Source: CAWFZT01 sp963820415 (GTDB lineage: Bacteria; Chloroflexota; Anaerolineae; Anaerolineales; Anaerolineaceae). Taken from it: DNA of 64,000 nt. This document shows positions 44,085 to 52,848 of this stretch, one piece after another; the stretch's first letter is position 1, and each line of letters opens with the position of its first letter. The DNA lies in the NCBI GenBank assembly GCA_963820415.1, contig CAWFZT010000015.1:1-64000 (forward strand), read 5' to 3'. Under the pieces are notes generated by a model. It saw only the letters and a program-made list of their open reading frames with translations. It was not told the DNA's origin and did no database searches. The translations under genes and the position numbers were made by a program.

Positions 44085-45149
44085 ATGAATAAGCTTACCC
44101 GTAGAGATTTTCTGAAATTTGGAGCGATTGGACTGAGTTCAATATATATGCGTCCCTGGCTAAGATGGGCTCAATTACAATCGGACTGGCCGGATGCCGA
44201 AAGATTGGGACGTGTCTGTAAAGGGACAGTGTATGTGCGTTCGCGCCCGCTTGTAGATGGCCCTGTCGTCAAGGAAATTTATGACGACGCCATTGTTGTC
44301 TGGCTGCGGAACGTGGTCGGTGAGAATCCCGGTGTGGGCAGCAGCCAGTGGGCTGAAACGCCGGATGGATTTATATATGCACCCCGCATCCAGCCGGTGG
44401 CTAACCATCCCAACCAACCGGTATCTTTTTTGCCAGAGTCGTCCCTCGGAAAGGGTATGTGGTTTGAGGTTACGGTGCCTTATGTAAACCTGGAAATTGC
44501 TAATCCACCGGTCAGGGCTAAGGGTTTCGATGTGCTCAGGTATTATTACAGCCAGGTGCTGTGGGTAGACGATATGAAGACAGAGGACGATGGGAAAGTC
44601 CTTTATCGTATTAATGAAAAATATGGATATGGCGACCTGTTTTGGGCGCCGGCTGAAGCGTTTCGCCCCATCACAGAGGAAGAAATCACCCCTATCTCAC
44701 CTGATGTTGAAGACAAGCTCATCCAGGTCGATTTGAATTACCAGACTCTGACGGCGTATGAAAATAAAAAAGAAGTCTTTTTTTGCCAGGTTTCCTCTGG
44801 TGGAAAATACGATAAAGATGGAAACCCATCTGATACATGGTCGACCCCGGTTGGCCAGCATCCAATTTACCGGAAATTAGTCTCCCTCTATATGAGTGGT
44901 CCAGTGACGGGTAACTGGTGTGGGGTAGCCTGGACCTCCTTCATAACTGGCGAAGGGGTAGCTGCACATTCGTGCTATTGGCACAATGATTTTGGCGTTC
45001 CCCGCTCGCATGGCTGCATCAATATGAGGCCTGAGGACGCAAAATGGGTATTCCGTTGGACCTATCCTCACGTATCTTTATTCCCCGGGGAAATTGATGT
45101 ACATGATAAATGGCCGCCAGTCGGAACGGTGGTTGAGGTGTTGGATTGA
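44085..45149 (+). CDS. L,D-transpeptidase (YkuD) with Tat-type signal
   Basis: The 354-residue protein starts with a twin-arginine signal (TRRDFLKFGAIGLSSIYM), so it is probably exported folded. An SH3-like region (KGTVYVRSRPLVDGPVVKEI) is followed by the YkuD domain, where YWHNDFGVPRSHGCINMRPE contains the catalytic His and Cys of the SHGCIN motif. Such enzymes form 3-3 cross-links in peptidoglycan or attach proteins to it. It follows the kinase-like gene by 20 bp. Confidence 0.91.
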   Translation: MNKLTRRDFLKFGAIGLSSIYMRPWLRWAQLQSDWPDAERLGRVCKGTVYVRSRPLVDGPVVKEIYDDAIVVWLRNVVGENPGVGSSQWAETPDGFIYAPRIQPVANHPNQPVSFLPESSLGKGMWFEVTVPYVNLEIANPPVRAKGFDVLRYYYSQVLWVDDMKTEDDGKVLYRINEKYGYGDLFWAPAEAFRPITEEEITPISPDVEDKLIQVDLNYQTLTAYENKKEVFFCQVSSGGKYDKDGNPSDTWSTPVGQHPIYRKLVSLYMSGPVTGNWCGVAWTSFITGEGVAAHSCYWHNDFGVPRSHGCINMRPEDAKWVFRWTYPHVSLFPGEIDVHDKWPPVGTVVEVLD

Positions 45150-45170
45150 ATAGCTGGGAGGTCACTTAAA

Positions 45171-45887
45171 ATGAATGTGACCATCGGCCTGGCATTTCTT
45201 GCCGGTCTGGCTTCTTTCCTGTCGCCTTGCGTTTTCTCACTTGTGCCGGCTTATATCGGATACCTGGGGGGAAGATCTGCGGCAATTTCTCAAACAGAAA
45301 ATCCAGTTAGCCGTTGGAATATTTTTACGCATGGGCTGGCTTTTGTTTTGGGTTTCAGTTTTGTTTTTATCCTGCTTGGCGTAGCAGCCTCCGCCCTGGG
45401 TGGATTACTCTCGGATATCCGGCCATGGATTGGCAGGATAGGTGGTGTGTTGGTAATAATTTTCGGAATTCATATGACTGGATTATTCCGCATCCCTTTC
45501 CTTGAATATGATTTGAGACCTCAAAACAGGGCGGACTGCCAGCGGAGTTACTTTTCCTCGGCATTCATGGGAATTGCCTTTTCGGCAGGCTGGTCTCCTT
45601 GCATCGGACCAGTGCTTGGCGCGATTGCCACAATGGCCATGAACGGAGGGTCGATTGTTCAAGGGGTCAAGTTATTCTCGGCTTATTCTGCTGGATTGGC
45701 CGTTCCATTCTTGTTTGCTGCGTTTGGCATCGGATGGGTTACCAGTATCCTGCGTAATCACCGTAAAGTGATGTATTATGTTGAAATAGGCATGGGTGGA
45801 GTGATGATCATGGTCGGGATCCTCCTGGTTTTAGGTAGATTCGCTTCGCTGAACCAGTTTGGTTTCTTTATCGATTTTGGCCTGTGA
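45171..45887 (+). CDS. ccdA: Cytochrome c biogenesis/thiol-disulfide protein CcdA
   Basis: The 238-residue protein has six membrane helices and carries reducing power from cytoplasmic thioredoxin to the outside. Both redox Cys motifs are present: FLSPCVFSLVPAYIGYLGG in helix 1 and GWSPCIGPVLGAI in helix 4, each followed by conserved Pro and Gly. It begins 21 bp after the L,D-transpeptidase and is followed by a glutaredoxin-domain membrane protein, which fits a redox unit. Confidence 0.92.
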   Translation: MNVTIGLAFLAGLASFLSPCVFSLVPAYIGYLGGRSAAISQTENPVSRWNIFTHGLAFVLGFSFVFILLGVAASALGGLLSDIRPWIGRIGGVLVIIFGIHMTGLFRIPFLEYDLRPQNRADCQRSYFSSAFMGIAFSAGWSPCIGPVLGAIATMAMNGGSIVQGVKLFSAYSAGLAVPFLFAAFGIGWVTSILRNHRKVMYYVEIGMGGVMIMVGILLVLGRFASLNQFGFFIDFGL

Positions 45888-45930
45888 ACGTCAGGTAGGT
45901 AAGCAGCGGCTAATTGGTTGGAGTAAATTC

Positions 45931-46929
45931 ATGATAACAGTAAGCATATATATCCGAAAAAATTGTCCTGAATGTGATCAGGCCAGATCGTTTTTGGACG
46001 AAATTCGGGTTGTGATCCCTCACCAATTAGTGATTCTGGATGTGGATACTGATCCAGTTTTGCTGGAATCCTTCCAGGGAATGATACCTTTGGTAAAAAT
46101 CGGTCCATACCAGTTACGCTGGCCTTTCACAAAACAGGACCTGCAGATTGCAATTGGGGCGGCACAGGATCGAGCTGTTTTCTATGAACAGACTGGAGAC
46201 GAAGCCTATCAAAAACGACTGGAGCGAGGGCATAAGTTGTCAGGCGCTGACCATTTCTCAAATTGGTTCAGCCGCCATTACATGCTGGTCTTTAATTTTC
46301 TTGTTTTTCTGTTTGTAGGGCTGCCTTTCCTGGCACCAGTTTTAATGAAGGTTGGCGCGATGGTGCCGGCAAAGGTCATTTATACGGTTTATCGGCCATT
46401 CTGCCATGAATTTGCATTCCGGTCATGGTTTTTATTTGGGGAACAACCTTATTACCCGCGCCAACTGGCTGATATACCAGGTGTACTGACGTATGAACAA
46501 GTCTCTGGTTTGTCGAGTTTTGAAATCGAGGCAGCCCGCGATTTTGTCGGAAATGACACTCTGGGTTATAAAGTGGCCATATGCCAGCGGGATGTTGCTA
46601 TTTATGGATCCATCTTGCTTTTTGGTATTGCATTTTCCTTGTTCAAAAAGAGAATAAAGGCTTATCCCTGGTTCATTTACCTGTGGGTTTTAATTGGGAT
46701 TATCCCGATTGCTATTGATGGATTTTCGCAATTGCCCAGTCTAATTTCGACTCCCTTACCCGCCTGGCTGCCATATCGGGAAAGCACTCCATTTTTACGA
46801 ACATTAACCGGGGGGTTATTTGGTGTGATGACTGCTTGGTATATCTACCCGGTAATCGAAGAGACGATGCTGGAAACACGGAAATTGATGGCGCATAAAC
46901 TGGCGGTAGTCAGTCAGACCAGAAATTGA
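45931..46929 (+). CDS. Glutaredoxin-like domain fused to DUF2085 membrane domain
   Basis: Residues 1 to about 85 are a thioredoxin-fold domain with a CPECDQA redox motif (IYIRKNCPECDQARSFLDEI) and MIPLVKIGPYQLRWP, where Ile-Pro takes the cis-Pro position. After a linker, residues about 115-320 form a DUF2085 membrane domain of about four to five helices, with YRPFCHEFAFRSWFLFGEQP, CQRDVAIYGS and IAIDGFSQLPSL. The frame opens at 45859, but GGAG before the ATG at 45931 sets the start. Function unknown; the neighbour ccdA suggests a role in membrane redox. Confidence 0.82.
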   Translation: MITVSIYIRKNCPECDQARSFLDEIRVVIPHQLVILDVDTDPVLLESFQGMIPLVKIGPYQLRWPFTKQDLQIAIGAAQDRAVFYEQTGDEAYQKRLERGHKLSGADHFSNWFSRHYMLVFNFLVFLFVGLPFLAPVLMKVGAMVPAKVIYTVYRPFCHEFAFRSWFLFGEQPYYPRQLADIPGVLTYEQVSGLSSFEIEAARDFVGNDTLGYKVAICQRDVAIYGSILLFGIAFSLFKKRIKAYPWFIYLWVLIGIIPIAIDGFSQLPSLISTPLPAWLPYRESTPFLRTLTGGLFGVMTAWYIYPVIEETMLETRKLMAHKLAVVSQTRN

Positions 46930-46939
46930 CAGGTTGAAA

Positions 46940-47725
46940 ATGCCTTTTACTCAGGTAGGAGAGCTTCGTTATTATCATTTTGATTTATTCCGCCTGCCAG
47001 GCCTGGTTCACGCAGTGTTCACCCGGCATGGAGGGGTGAGTCCGACGCCCTGGAAATCGCTGAACCTTGGGGGTCTTAGCGGCGATTCGAAAGAAAATGT
47101 TGTCGAAAACCGGCGTAGGATATTCGACGCAATTGGATTGCAGGTCGGGTCGATTTACGATGCCTGGCAGGTGCATGGGACCAACGTTATTTGCACTGAC
47201 AGACCTCGTCACCTTGGTCTGGCGCATGTAAAGGCGGATGCTATTCTGACTGATAATCCGCAGGTCACCCTTTTTATGCGTTTCGCTGATTGTGTACCAA
47301 TTTTTCTTTACGATCCGATCCACAGAGTCGTAGGAATGGCGCATGCCGGTTGGCAAGGGACGCTTCTCCAGGTGGCGCGGATCACAGTCGAACGGATGGT
47401 CTCTGATTATGACACCAATCCTGAGGATATTCTTGCCGGAATTGGTCCTTCCGTCGGACCCAACCATTATGAAATTGGGCCGGATGTTGCCGAAAAGGTC
47501 AGTGATACATTTTCAGAAGAAGCGCCACATTTGTTAGTAAATCGGCGGGGGAAAATCTATTTCGATTTATGGAAAACAAATCAGCTTATTTTGGAGAGAG
47601 CTGGTATCAAACAGATCCAGGTGGCCGGGTTATGTACAGCGTGTCATACAGAGGACTGGTATTCCCACCGGGCAGAACATGGGAAAACCGGTCGTTTTGG
47701 GGCGTTGATAGCATTAAGGGGGTAA
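46940..47725 (+). CDS. pgeF: Peptidoglycan editing factor PgeF (YfiH/laccase-domain)
   Basis: The 261-residue protein belongs to the YfiH family, which removes misincorporated L-Ser from UDP-MurNAc and was once described as a laccase. The metal-site motifs are visible: DAWQVHGTNV, ADCVPIFLYDPIHRVVGMAH with HAGWQGTL, and CTACHTEDWYSHRAEHGKTG. The start is taken as the ATG at 46940; an in-frame TTG lies 6 bases before it. It leads into yggS, yggT and DUF167, a conserved order near division genes in many bacteria. Confidence 0.9.
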   Translation: MPFTQVGELRYYHFDLFRLPGLVHAVFTRHGGVSPTPWKSLNLGGLSGDSKENVVENRRRIFDAIGLQVGSIYDAWQVHGTNVICTDRPRHLGLAHVKADAILTDNPQVTLFMRFADCVPIFLYDPIHRVVGMAHAGWQGTLLQVARITVERMVSDYDTNPEDILAGIGPSVGPNHYEIGPDVAEKVSDTFSEEAPHLLVNRRGKIYFDLWKTNQLILERAGIKQIQVAGLCTACHTEDWYSHRAEHGKTGRFGALIALRG

Positions 47726-47736
47726 AATTCACGGAT

Positions 47737-48486
47737 ATGATCGATGAATTAACTGGAATTATCGGGCAGCGACTTGATCAGATAAGAAAAAGGATTTCAA
47801 GAGCGGCTCTTTCGTGCGGGAAGTCACCTGACGAAATTGCCCTGGTGGTGGTCACAAAATCACAACCGGTTGAGGTGATCGAAGCTGCGATCTCTGTTGG
47901 AATACGGCGATTTGGGGAAAATTATCCTGAAGAGACGTTGTCGAAAATTCTGCAATTGCAAGGCCAGCCTGAAATTGAATGGCATATGATTGGCCATTTA
48001 CAAAGTCGCAAAGCCAGGATCGTGGTAGAAAATTTCCATATATTGCATTCGCTGGACAGCACTCAACTGGCGCAAAAGTTAGAGTATTTACTTGCCGCTA
48101 GCGGGAAAAAGATGCCGTCCTTGTTGGAATTTAATTGTGGAGGAGAGGAATCCAAATTCGGTTGGCCGGCCTGGGACGAAAAGAGATGGAAGGAGCTACT
48201 TCCAGAGATATCTAAAATTCTGGCTTTGAAGCATCTTCAAATTTCAGGGTTGATGACGATGCCTCCATTGATAGAGGACGAGCAAAAAGCTCGACCATTT
48301 TTCAGAAAATTACGCAATTTACGGGACTACCTATCAATCTCTTTTCCAGGGACGAATTTCAAAATGTTGTCGATGGGCACCAGCGCCGATTTTGAGATAG
48401 CCATTGAAGAGGGTGCTACTATAATTCGAGTTCGGGCAAGCAATTTTAGGGTCGCGCCCTCCAAGAAAATAGCCGGAACTTTTTAA
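47737..48486 (+). CDS. yggS: PLP homeostasis protein (YggS/PLPBP family)
   Basis: The 249-residue single-domain PLP-binding protein has the TIM-barrel form of alanine racemase. VVVTKSQPVEVIEAAISVGI contains the PLP Lys, followed by RRFGENYPEE and EWHMIGHLQSRKARIVVENF. SMGTSADFEIAIEEGATIIR is the phosphate-binding end. The open frame extends back to 47569 inside pgeF, but the ATG at 47737 matches the family start. It is preceded by pgeF with an 11-bp gap. Confidence 0.92.
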   Translation: MIDELTGIIGQRLDQIRKRISRAALSCGKSPDEIALVVVTKSQPVEVIEAAISVGIRRFGENYPEETLSKILQLQGQPEIEWHMIGHLQSRKARIVVENFHILHSLDSTQLAQKLEYLLAASGKKMPSLLEFNCGGEESKFGWPAWDEKRWKELLPEISKILALKHLQISGLMTMPPLIEDEQKARPFFRKLRNLRDYLSISFPGTNFKMLSMGTSADFEIAIEEGATIIRVRASNFRVAPSKKIAGTF

Positions 48487-48517
48487 TCAGGGATAGTATA
48501 ATTGCTCGCGACATAAA

Positions 48518-48781
48518 ATGATCAATTTTCTAACTGGCCTGGTGGAGCTTATATTCCGATTATTAACTGTTGTGGTTGTTATCGATGTAATCGTTTCTTA
48601 TTTTTTACCTCCATATAACAACGTCCGAATTTTTCTGGATCGAATTGTCAGCCCGTTGTTAAATCCCATCCGCAGGATTGTTCCACCAGTCCAAATGATC
48701 GATTTTAGCCCGATCATTTTGTTAGTTTTACTTCAGGTGGTTGAATTTATTATCGTCCGGCTATTAAATTTGATCGGGTGA
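48518..48781 (+). CDS. YggT family membrane protein
   Basis: The 87-residue protein has two hydrophobic helices joined by a polar loop with DRIVSPLLNPIRRIVPPVQM, the YggT signature. The family is associated with membrane shape, division and osmotic responses, but its molecular role is unclear. It sits between yggS and the DUF167 gene, as in many genomes. Confidence 0.88.
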   Translation: MINFLTGLVELIFRLLTVVVVIDVIVSYFLPPYNNVRIFLDRIVSPLLNPIRRIVPPVQMIDFSPIILLVLLQVVEFIIVRLLNLIG

Positions 48782-48785
48782 AACT

Positions 48786-49100
48786 ATGGGGCAATTAAAC
48801 CAGCACAATTTTCATGAAGGCAAATTTGGCGCTGCAATTACCGTGCGAGTAATTCCACGTTCCAGTCGGAATGAGATTGCCGAAATTTTGCCTGATGGGA
48901 CGATAAAGATCCGGTTGACTTCGATTCCCGAAGAAAAAGAATTAAATAAAGCTTTACTAAATTACCTTGTGAAAATATTGGGCGTCTCTATCAACCAATT
49001 GGAAGTGGTCGCCGGTTTCAACGGAAGTGATAAATTGGTTACCATCATAGGGATTGATACTGACACCGTGCAAAAAAGGGTGATCGGTAATCTAAGTTGA
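48786..49100 (+). CDS. DUF167 (YggU) family protein
   Basis: The 104-residue protein shows the YggU/DUF167 fold: ITVRVIPRSSRNEIAEI, then IKIRLTSIPEEKELNKALLN and LEVVAGFNGSDKLVTI. The function is unknown, though the family is broadly conserved. It starts 4 bp after the yggT stop and ends the operon; no clear terminator follows, only a long-range 9-bp inverted repeat. Confidence 0.87.
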   Translation: MGQLNQHNFHEGKFGAAITVRVIPRSSRNEIAEILPDGTIKIRLTSIPEEKELNKALLNYLVKILGVSINQLEVVAGFNGSDKLVTIIGIDTDTVQKRVIGNLS

Positions 49101-49215
49101 TTAGAAAGAAAAGCCGTATTTGCCAGGGTCAGGCATGACTGCCCCGCTGATGCTTATATACCACAAAGAATATAAGGCGGCCTGGCAAAGGATTCCTTGT
49201 TGCGTATATGCAACC

Positions 49216-51648
49216 TCATAGATACTTCGAATGATTTCCTCCGTCGGTTGCTTTGCTCAAATAGATCAAGGCGCCTAACTTTTCTTCATTTGTTCCGGAC
49301 TTGAGAGCCTTTAGCAGGATATCGGTCGCTTTATCACCTGGTGGAATGCCGACTCCTTGTTGCCCAGCAAATTTCAGGATCCAATCCGTTTCAGAAGGTG
49401 GAGTGATTTGCTTGGGAATGTTGGGATGGGGAAGTTGCAAATTTTCAAGCGCCTGGCCGGCAATGTTGCGTACAACCCATTGGTTATCCTGAACGGCAGC
49501 TTTTTCTAATATATCTTTGGACCAATTTTCCCTTATCAAAGCTAAACCATATACTGCTGCCCGGCGAGCCAAAATATCTTCCAGGGTTATGGCCTCTTTC
49601 AGTACTTCGTGACCCGAGGGTGGTTTTTGGCTGAACGCTTCGGCAGCGGCCTGGCGAAGTTGTTCGTCGCCTTTGAGCAGGGTATTGGCGAGTATTTCGA
49701 GGGCTTTTTCTGTGTCAACCGCCGCGATGGCTAAACATGCGGCATTTCTGCAATTAGAGTCGCTGTCCGAGTACATTTCCTGAAGATCATCCAGCGCTTT
49801 CGTATTCCTGATTGCTCCATGACCCAGCGCACTAAGAAGGCGTAAGTCTGGCGTAGCGGATTGCCCCATTTGCGTAAAGAGTAATGGCAGAGAAGGGTCG
49901 TTGGAGAGTATAAAAGCGGCCAGGATACGGCCTTTAATAAAGATCGGGAGGGTTTCCTTATAGATCAGGTCTATCAGCTTACGCATTACCTGCGTTTTCC
50001 ACGAAGAATTGGGAGGGCAGTCACGCAACCACCGCCCAACCGTTATCAAATTGTTATACAGGGGTGGGATATCCTGATTGAGAAAATTGTCCAACCAGTA
50101 TCCAGTTTTGTTTTGCCCGGCCATGAAATGCAAGGTGACAATCAGATGAACCCACAGTAATTTTTCAACCGAAAGGTCAACCTGATCTTCCTGGATCTTA
50201 AAACTGGCCAGATATCCGGGAACCAAAGGATTAACGAAACGCACCTGTTCTTGGGCGCAATCTATCAGGATGCCATTTTCTACCAGAATGGAAAGGATCT
50301 GGTTGCGTGAAGATACTTTTGAATCCGATTTCTTACTGGGCCTGGCGAGAATAGCTTGAGACGACGAAGGGCTATTTGCTGCTGCAGGTTGGGAAGCTTG
50401 GGATGCCACATACGAAGTAGTTGGTTTTGCATGCTCCCCAAGCGCTTTTTCAAATTGTAGGTAACTCAGACTCGGTTGAGTTTCTTCTAAAACACTCATT
50501 CCGAGATTTTCTAATGCAGAATGAGGAATACCAGGCGCCATTCGTTTCAAATAGGCTTCAATCGCATCTGGAACAGTCAATCCATTTAAGTCAGCGGATA
50601 AAGCGCCCCAGACGGTAAGGGTCAGTTCGAAGGGATTAAGGTATGGGTTGATGGTATCTAGCCAATTTTCTACCATCATTGGATCGAAAAATTCTTGCCC
50701 ATTCTGTCTGGATGGTTGAGGGTGAAACTCATCTATCCAAAGTTTTCTCCAGGTAGAGATGAACTGCTGTCGTTCGGTCTGGCTCCAGGCTGCTAGGGCT
50801 AATGGGAAGAAACCAATTTTAGCCAGGCCATCAAAACAATCCGGAGAGCTGGAAATGATGAGCTGGATTTGCGGGTAATTTTTTTTCAGTTTTTCAATGT
50901 AAGCTACAGCAACACTTAGCTGAACTGAAGGAAGCTCATCTAATCCATCCAGCATTAAGATCAAGCGGCCGTCTTTAAGCCTTGTTCTAAGAAAAGTAGG
51001 AAGCCTGGATTGGGCAAGTTTTGGAAGCTGTTTGGAAACAGACTTTACGAGGCATTCGAAGGGATCGTCGTCCGCAAAGGTATCAATATCCAGATAATGG
51101 ACAAATAAAGGCACGGCGCTGCTGAATCCTTCAATCTGGGGATCGCGACGAGAGATCTGGCAGGCGAGGTAAGCCAGTGCTACGGTTTTCCCGCTGCCTG
51201 GTTGTCCAATAATAGCGATATTCGCTCCTTGTTTTATCACCTGGTACATTTTCAGCCTGGTCACGTTGTATTGAGCAGATAATTCGGGCCAATCAGGGAT
51301 ATACGGAACCACTTGGTCGGCAATGGTCTCGCCCAGGGAGAGGGTTTCAGGGTTCACTATCGAAAGAGGCGGCGCAAGAACCTGGGGGATGATAAGAATT
51401 TCATCAAGAGAGAATAAGGCCTGTGCCAGGTGCATGTGTTGGGCGCGGCGGAAGGTGATCTGGCGTAGAATAGCATCTATTCCTGAGAAATTGCGATCGC
51501 GAGCTTCCTTGATCTTGTTAATAATCAGGGCTTTTAGCTTAGGAAACCAGCCCTTAAATATTGCGGATAGCCACCAGAAAAGGCTGGAGATTAAAAAGCC
51601 TGCGATAAAGGAAATGATGTCGAATGGGAAATTGGACAGCCTGAACAT
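49216..51648 (-). CDS. Membrane-anchored NACHT NTPase with HEAT repeats
   Basis: The 810-residue protein has an N-terminal membrane helix (IISFIAGFLISSLFWWLSAI) followed by a NACHT domain: Walker A NIAIIGQPGSGKTVALAYLA near residue 150 and Walker B GRLILMLDGLDELP near residue 230. A Ser-rich linker follows, then from about residue 590 several HEAT-like repeats, for example CRNAACLAIAAVDTEKALEI and LRQAAAEAF. STAND NTPases of this type act as switches and some work in phage defence, but no effector domain is seen. It starts 2 bp after the zinc-ribbon gene, so the two are translated together. Confidence 0.84.
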   Translation of the reverse strand: MFRLSNFPFDIISFIAGFLISSLFWWLSAIFKGWFPKLKALIINKIKEARDRNFSGIDAILRQITFRRAQHMHLAQALFSLDEILIIPQVLAPPLSIVNPETLSLGETIADQVVPYIPDWPELSAQYNVTRLKMYQVIKQGANIAIIGQPGSGKTVALAYLACQISRRDPQIEGFSSAVPLFVHYLDIDTFADDDPFECLVKSVSKQLPKLAQSRLPTFLRTRLKDGRLILMLDGLDELPSVQLSVAVAYIEKLKKNYPQIQLIISSSPDCFDGLAKIGFFPLALAAWSQTERQQFISTWRKLWIDEFHPQPSRQNGQEFFDPMMVENWLDTINPYLNPFELTLTVWGALSADLNGLTVPDAIEAYLKRMAPGIPHSALENLGMSVLEETQPSLSYLQFEKALGEHAKPTTSYVASQASQPAAANSPSSSQAILARPSKKSDSKVSSRNQILSILVENGILIDCAQEQVRFVNPLVPGYLASFKIQEDQVDLSVEKLLWVHLIVTLHFMAGQNKTGYWLDNFLNQDIPPLYNNLITVGRWLRDCPPNSSWKTQVMRKLIDLIYKETLPIFIKGRILAAFILSNDPSLPLLFTQMGQSATPDLRLLSALGHGAIRNTKALDDLQEMYSDSDSNCRNAACLAIAAVDTEKALEILANTLLKGDEQLRQAAAEAFSQKPPSGHEVLKEAITLEDILARRAAVYGLALIRENWSKDILEKAAVQDNQWVVRNIAGQALENLQLPHPNIPKQITPPSETDWILKFAGQQGVGIPPGDKATDILLKALKSGTNEEKLGALIYLSKATDGGNHSKYL

Positions 51649-51650
51649 AT

Positions 51651-52352
51651 CTATCCCGCGTAAAGAATTCTCCCACAAGATGAACAATAGACAACCTGCC
51701 GGGGCGATCGGGCTGCCTGCCATTCGGCTGGCGTCAAAGTAGAACCACAGCCGGTACAGGCTCCATCCGTGATGGAAGCTACTGCGATTCCTCGTTTTGT
51801 CTTCCGCAATTTGAGATAAAAATCGAGATTCTCAGGCAGAATCGAAGGGACGGTCGCATTGCGTTCGGCAAGTAATTTCTCTTTGGTTCTATTTAATTGC
51901 AATTGTTCCCCAAGTAACCTGGATTGCTTTTCAGCAAATTCACCATGGGCAGATTTTTGGTTTTCCAGGGCTTTTTTTAAATCCAGGTCGAGTTGATCAA
52001 AAAAAATCATCGCTTCAAGTTCTTGGTCTTCCAGGTTGGCCAGATATTTTTTTAATGAACTGATTTCATTCTGCAGACCTTGTAATTCTTTGGGGTTTGA
52101 AATTTTTCCCCCGTACAGAGCAACGCTGCTGGTTTCTATTTTAATTTTCTGCGCCTGGACCGCGTCTTCTAATTTTTGTAATGACAAACGCGCCTGTTGG
52201 ATCTCTTGCCGTTTTTGGTGAACAGCGGTTTCAGCTTGCTTCAGTGTTTCGTCTGCTTCTAAAATCCTGGTGATTTCGCTTAACCGATTTTCAATGATAT
52301 CCAATTGAGAATCGATCTTTTGAAGTTGATAGAGTTGAAAAGCTTGATTCAT
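51651..52352 (-). CDS. Coiled-coil protein with C4 zinc ribbon (CT398-like)
   Basis: The 233-residue protein is a long helical hairpin (residues about 1-175, rich in Gln, Glu, Lys and Leu) ending in a zinc ribbon with CTGCGSTLTPAEW and VVYCSSCGRIL. This matches the YbgI-neighbour/CT398 family, widespread and of uncertain role, proposed to act with sigma-54 or secretion systems in some species. GGKISNPKELQGLQNEISSL is the conserved core at the helix turn. The frame extends to 52487, but the ATG at 52352 matches the family start. Confidence 0.86.
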   Translation of the reverse strand: MNQAFQLYQLQKIDSQLDIIENRLSEITRILEADETLKQAETAVHQKRQEIQQARLSLQKLEDAVQAQKIKIETSSVALYGGKISNPKELQGLQNEISSLKKYLANLEDQELEAMIFFDQLDLDLKKALENQKSAHGEFAEKQSRLLGEQLQLNRTKEKLLAERNATVPSILPENLDFYLKLRKTKRGIAVASITDGACTGCGSTLTPAEWQAARSPRQVVYCSSCGRILYAG

Positions 52353-52358
52353 AAGGTC

Positions 52359-52387
52359 ATTATAGAGGTGAGTGGTTTGAAAGACAA
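52359..52387 (-). promoter_or_regulatory. Promoter giving a probably leaderless transcript
   Basis: On the minus strand TTGTCT (52387-52382) and a perfect TATAAT (52364-52359) are spaced 17 bp apart. Only six bases lie between the -10 box and the ATG at 52352, so transcription should begin at or next to the start codon. No ribosome-binding site is present. Confidence 0.6.
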
Positions 52388-52470
52388 GCCAATCAGAGTT
52401 ATTACTTCTCAAAGAACTTTTGATTGCCTGATCATTTGATCTCAAGTATACTTCTAAAAATATCCAGAAT

Positions 52471-52848
52471 ATGAATAAAAAATTCATTGCCCCGATTATT
52501 TTAATTGTAATAATGTTTATTTCGCTTCCCTTTATCTATTCCCAAATTTCTGGGGGAAGTAATTATGTTTTTTCCGGTTTCCTGTTCAACCCCGTGGATG
52601 GCAATTCATATCTGGCAAAAATGCAGGAAGGATGGTCAGGTTCCTGGCAGTTCACCCTACCTTACACCGCTGAGCCTGGCAGTGGAACTTACCTTTTCCT
52701 TTTTTACATATTTCTTGGGCACCTGGCCCGCTGGCTGCATTTACCCTTGTTGGTAATGTTCCATGTCACCAGAATTATCGCCGCAGTCTGTTTATTTTGG
52801 GTTCTAAGCATCTTTCTTAACCCACTTTCTGAAATTGGAATCGATTAG
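52471..52848 (+). CDS. Polytopic membrane protein A, N-terminal part (frameshifted)
   Basis: This fragment begins a multi-helix membrane protein of the same type as the one at 56107. Both share the segment around VDGNSYLAKMQEGWSG and FTLPYTAEPGSGTYLFLFYI near residues 40-75. I do not recognise a named family; the early acidic loop resembles GT-C type glycosyltransferases. The frame ends after SIFLNPLSEIGID. Removing one A at 52819-52820 restores SIFLTHFLKLESISARRALL into the next fragment. Confidence 0.75.
   Translation: MNKKFIAPIILIVIMFISLPFIYSQISGGSNYVFSGFLFNPVDGNSYLAKMQEGWSGSWQFTLPYTAEPGSGTYLFLFYIFLGHLARWLHLPLLVMFHVTRIIAAVCLFWVLSIFLNPLSEIGID

Noticed and set aside
49119..49189. 9-bp inverted repeat (TTTGCCAGG and CCTGGCAAA) after the DUF167 gene
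   Set aside because: The loop is over 50 bases and there is no T-tract, so I do not call it a terminator.
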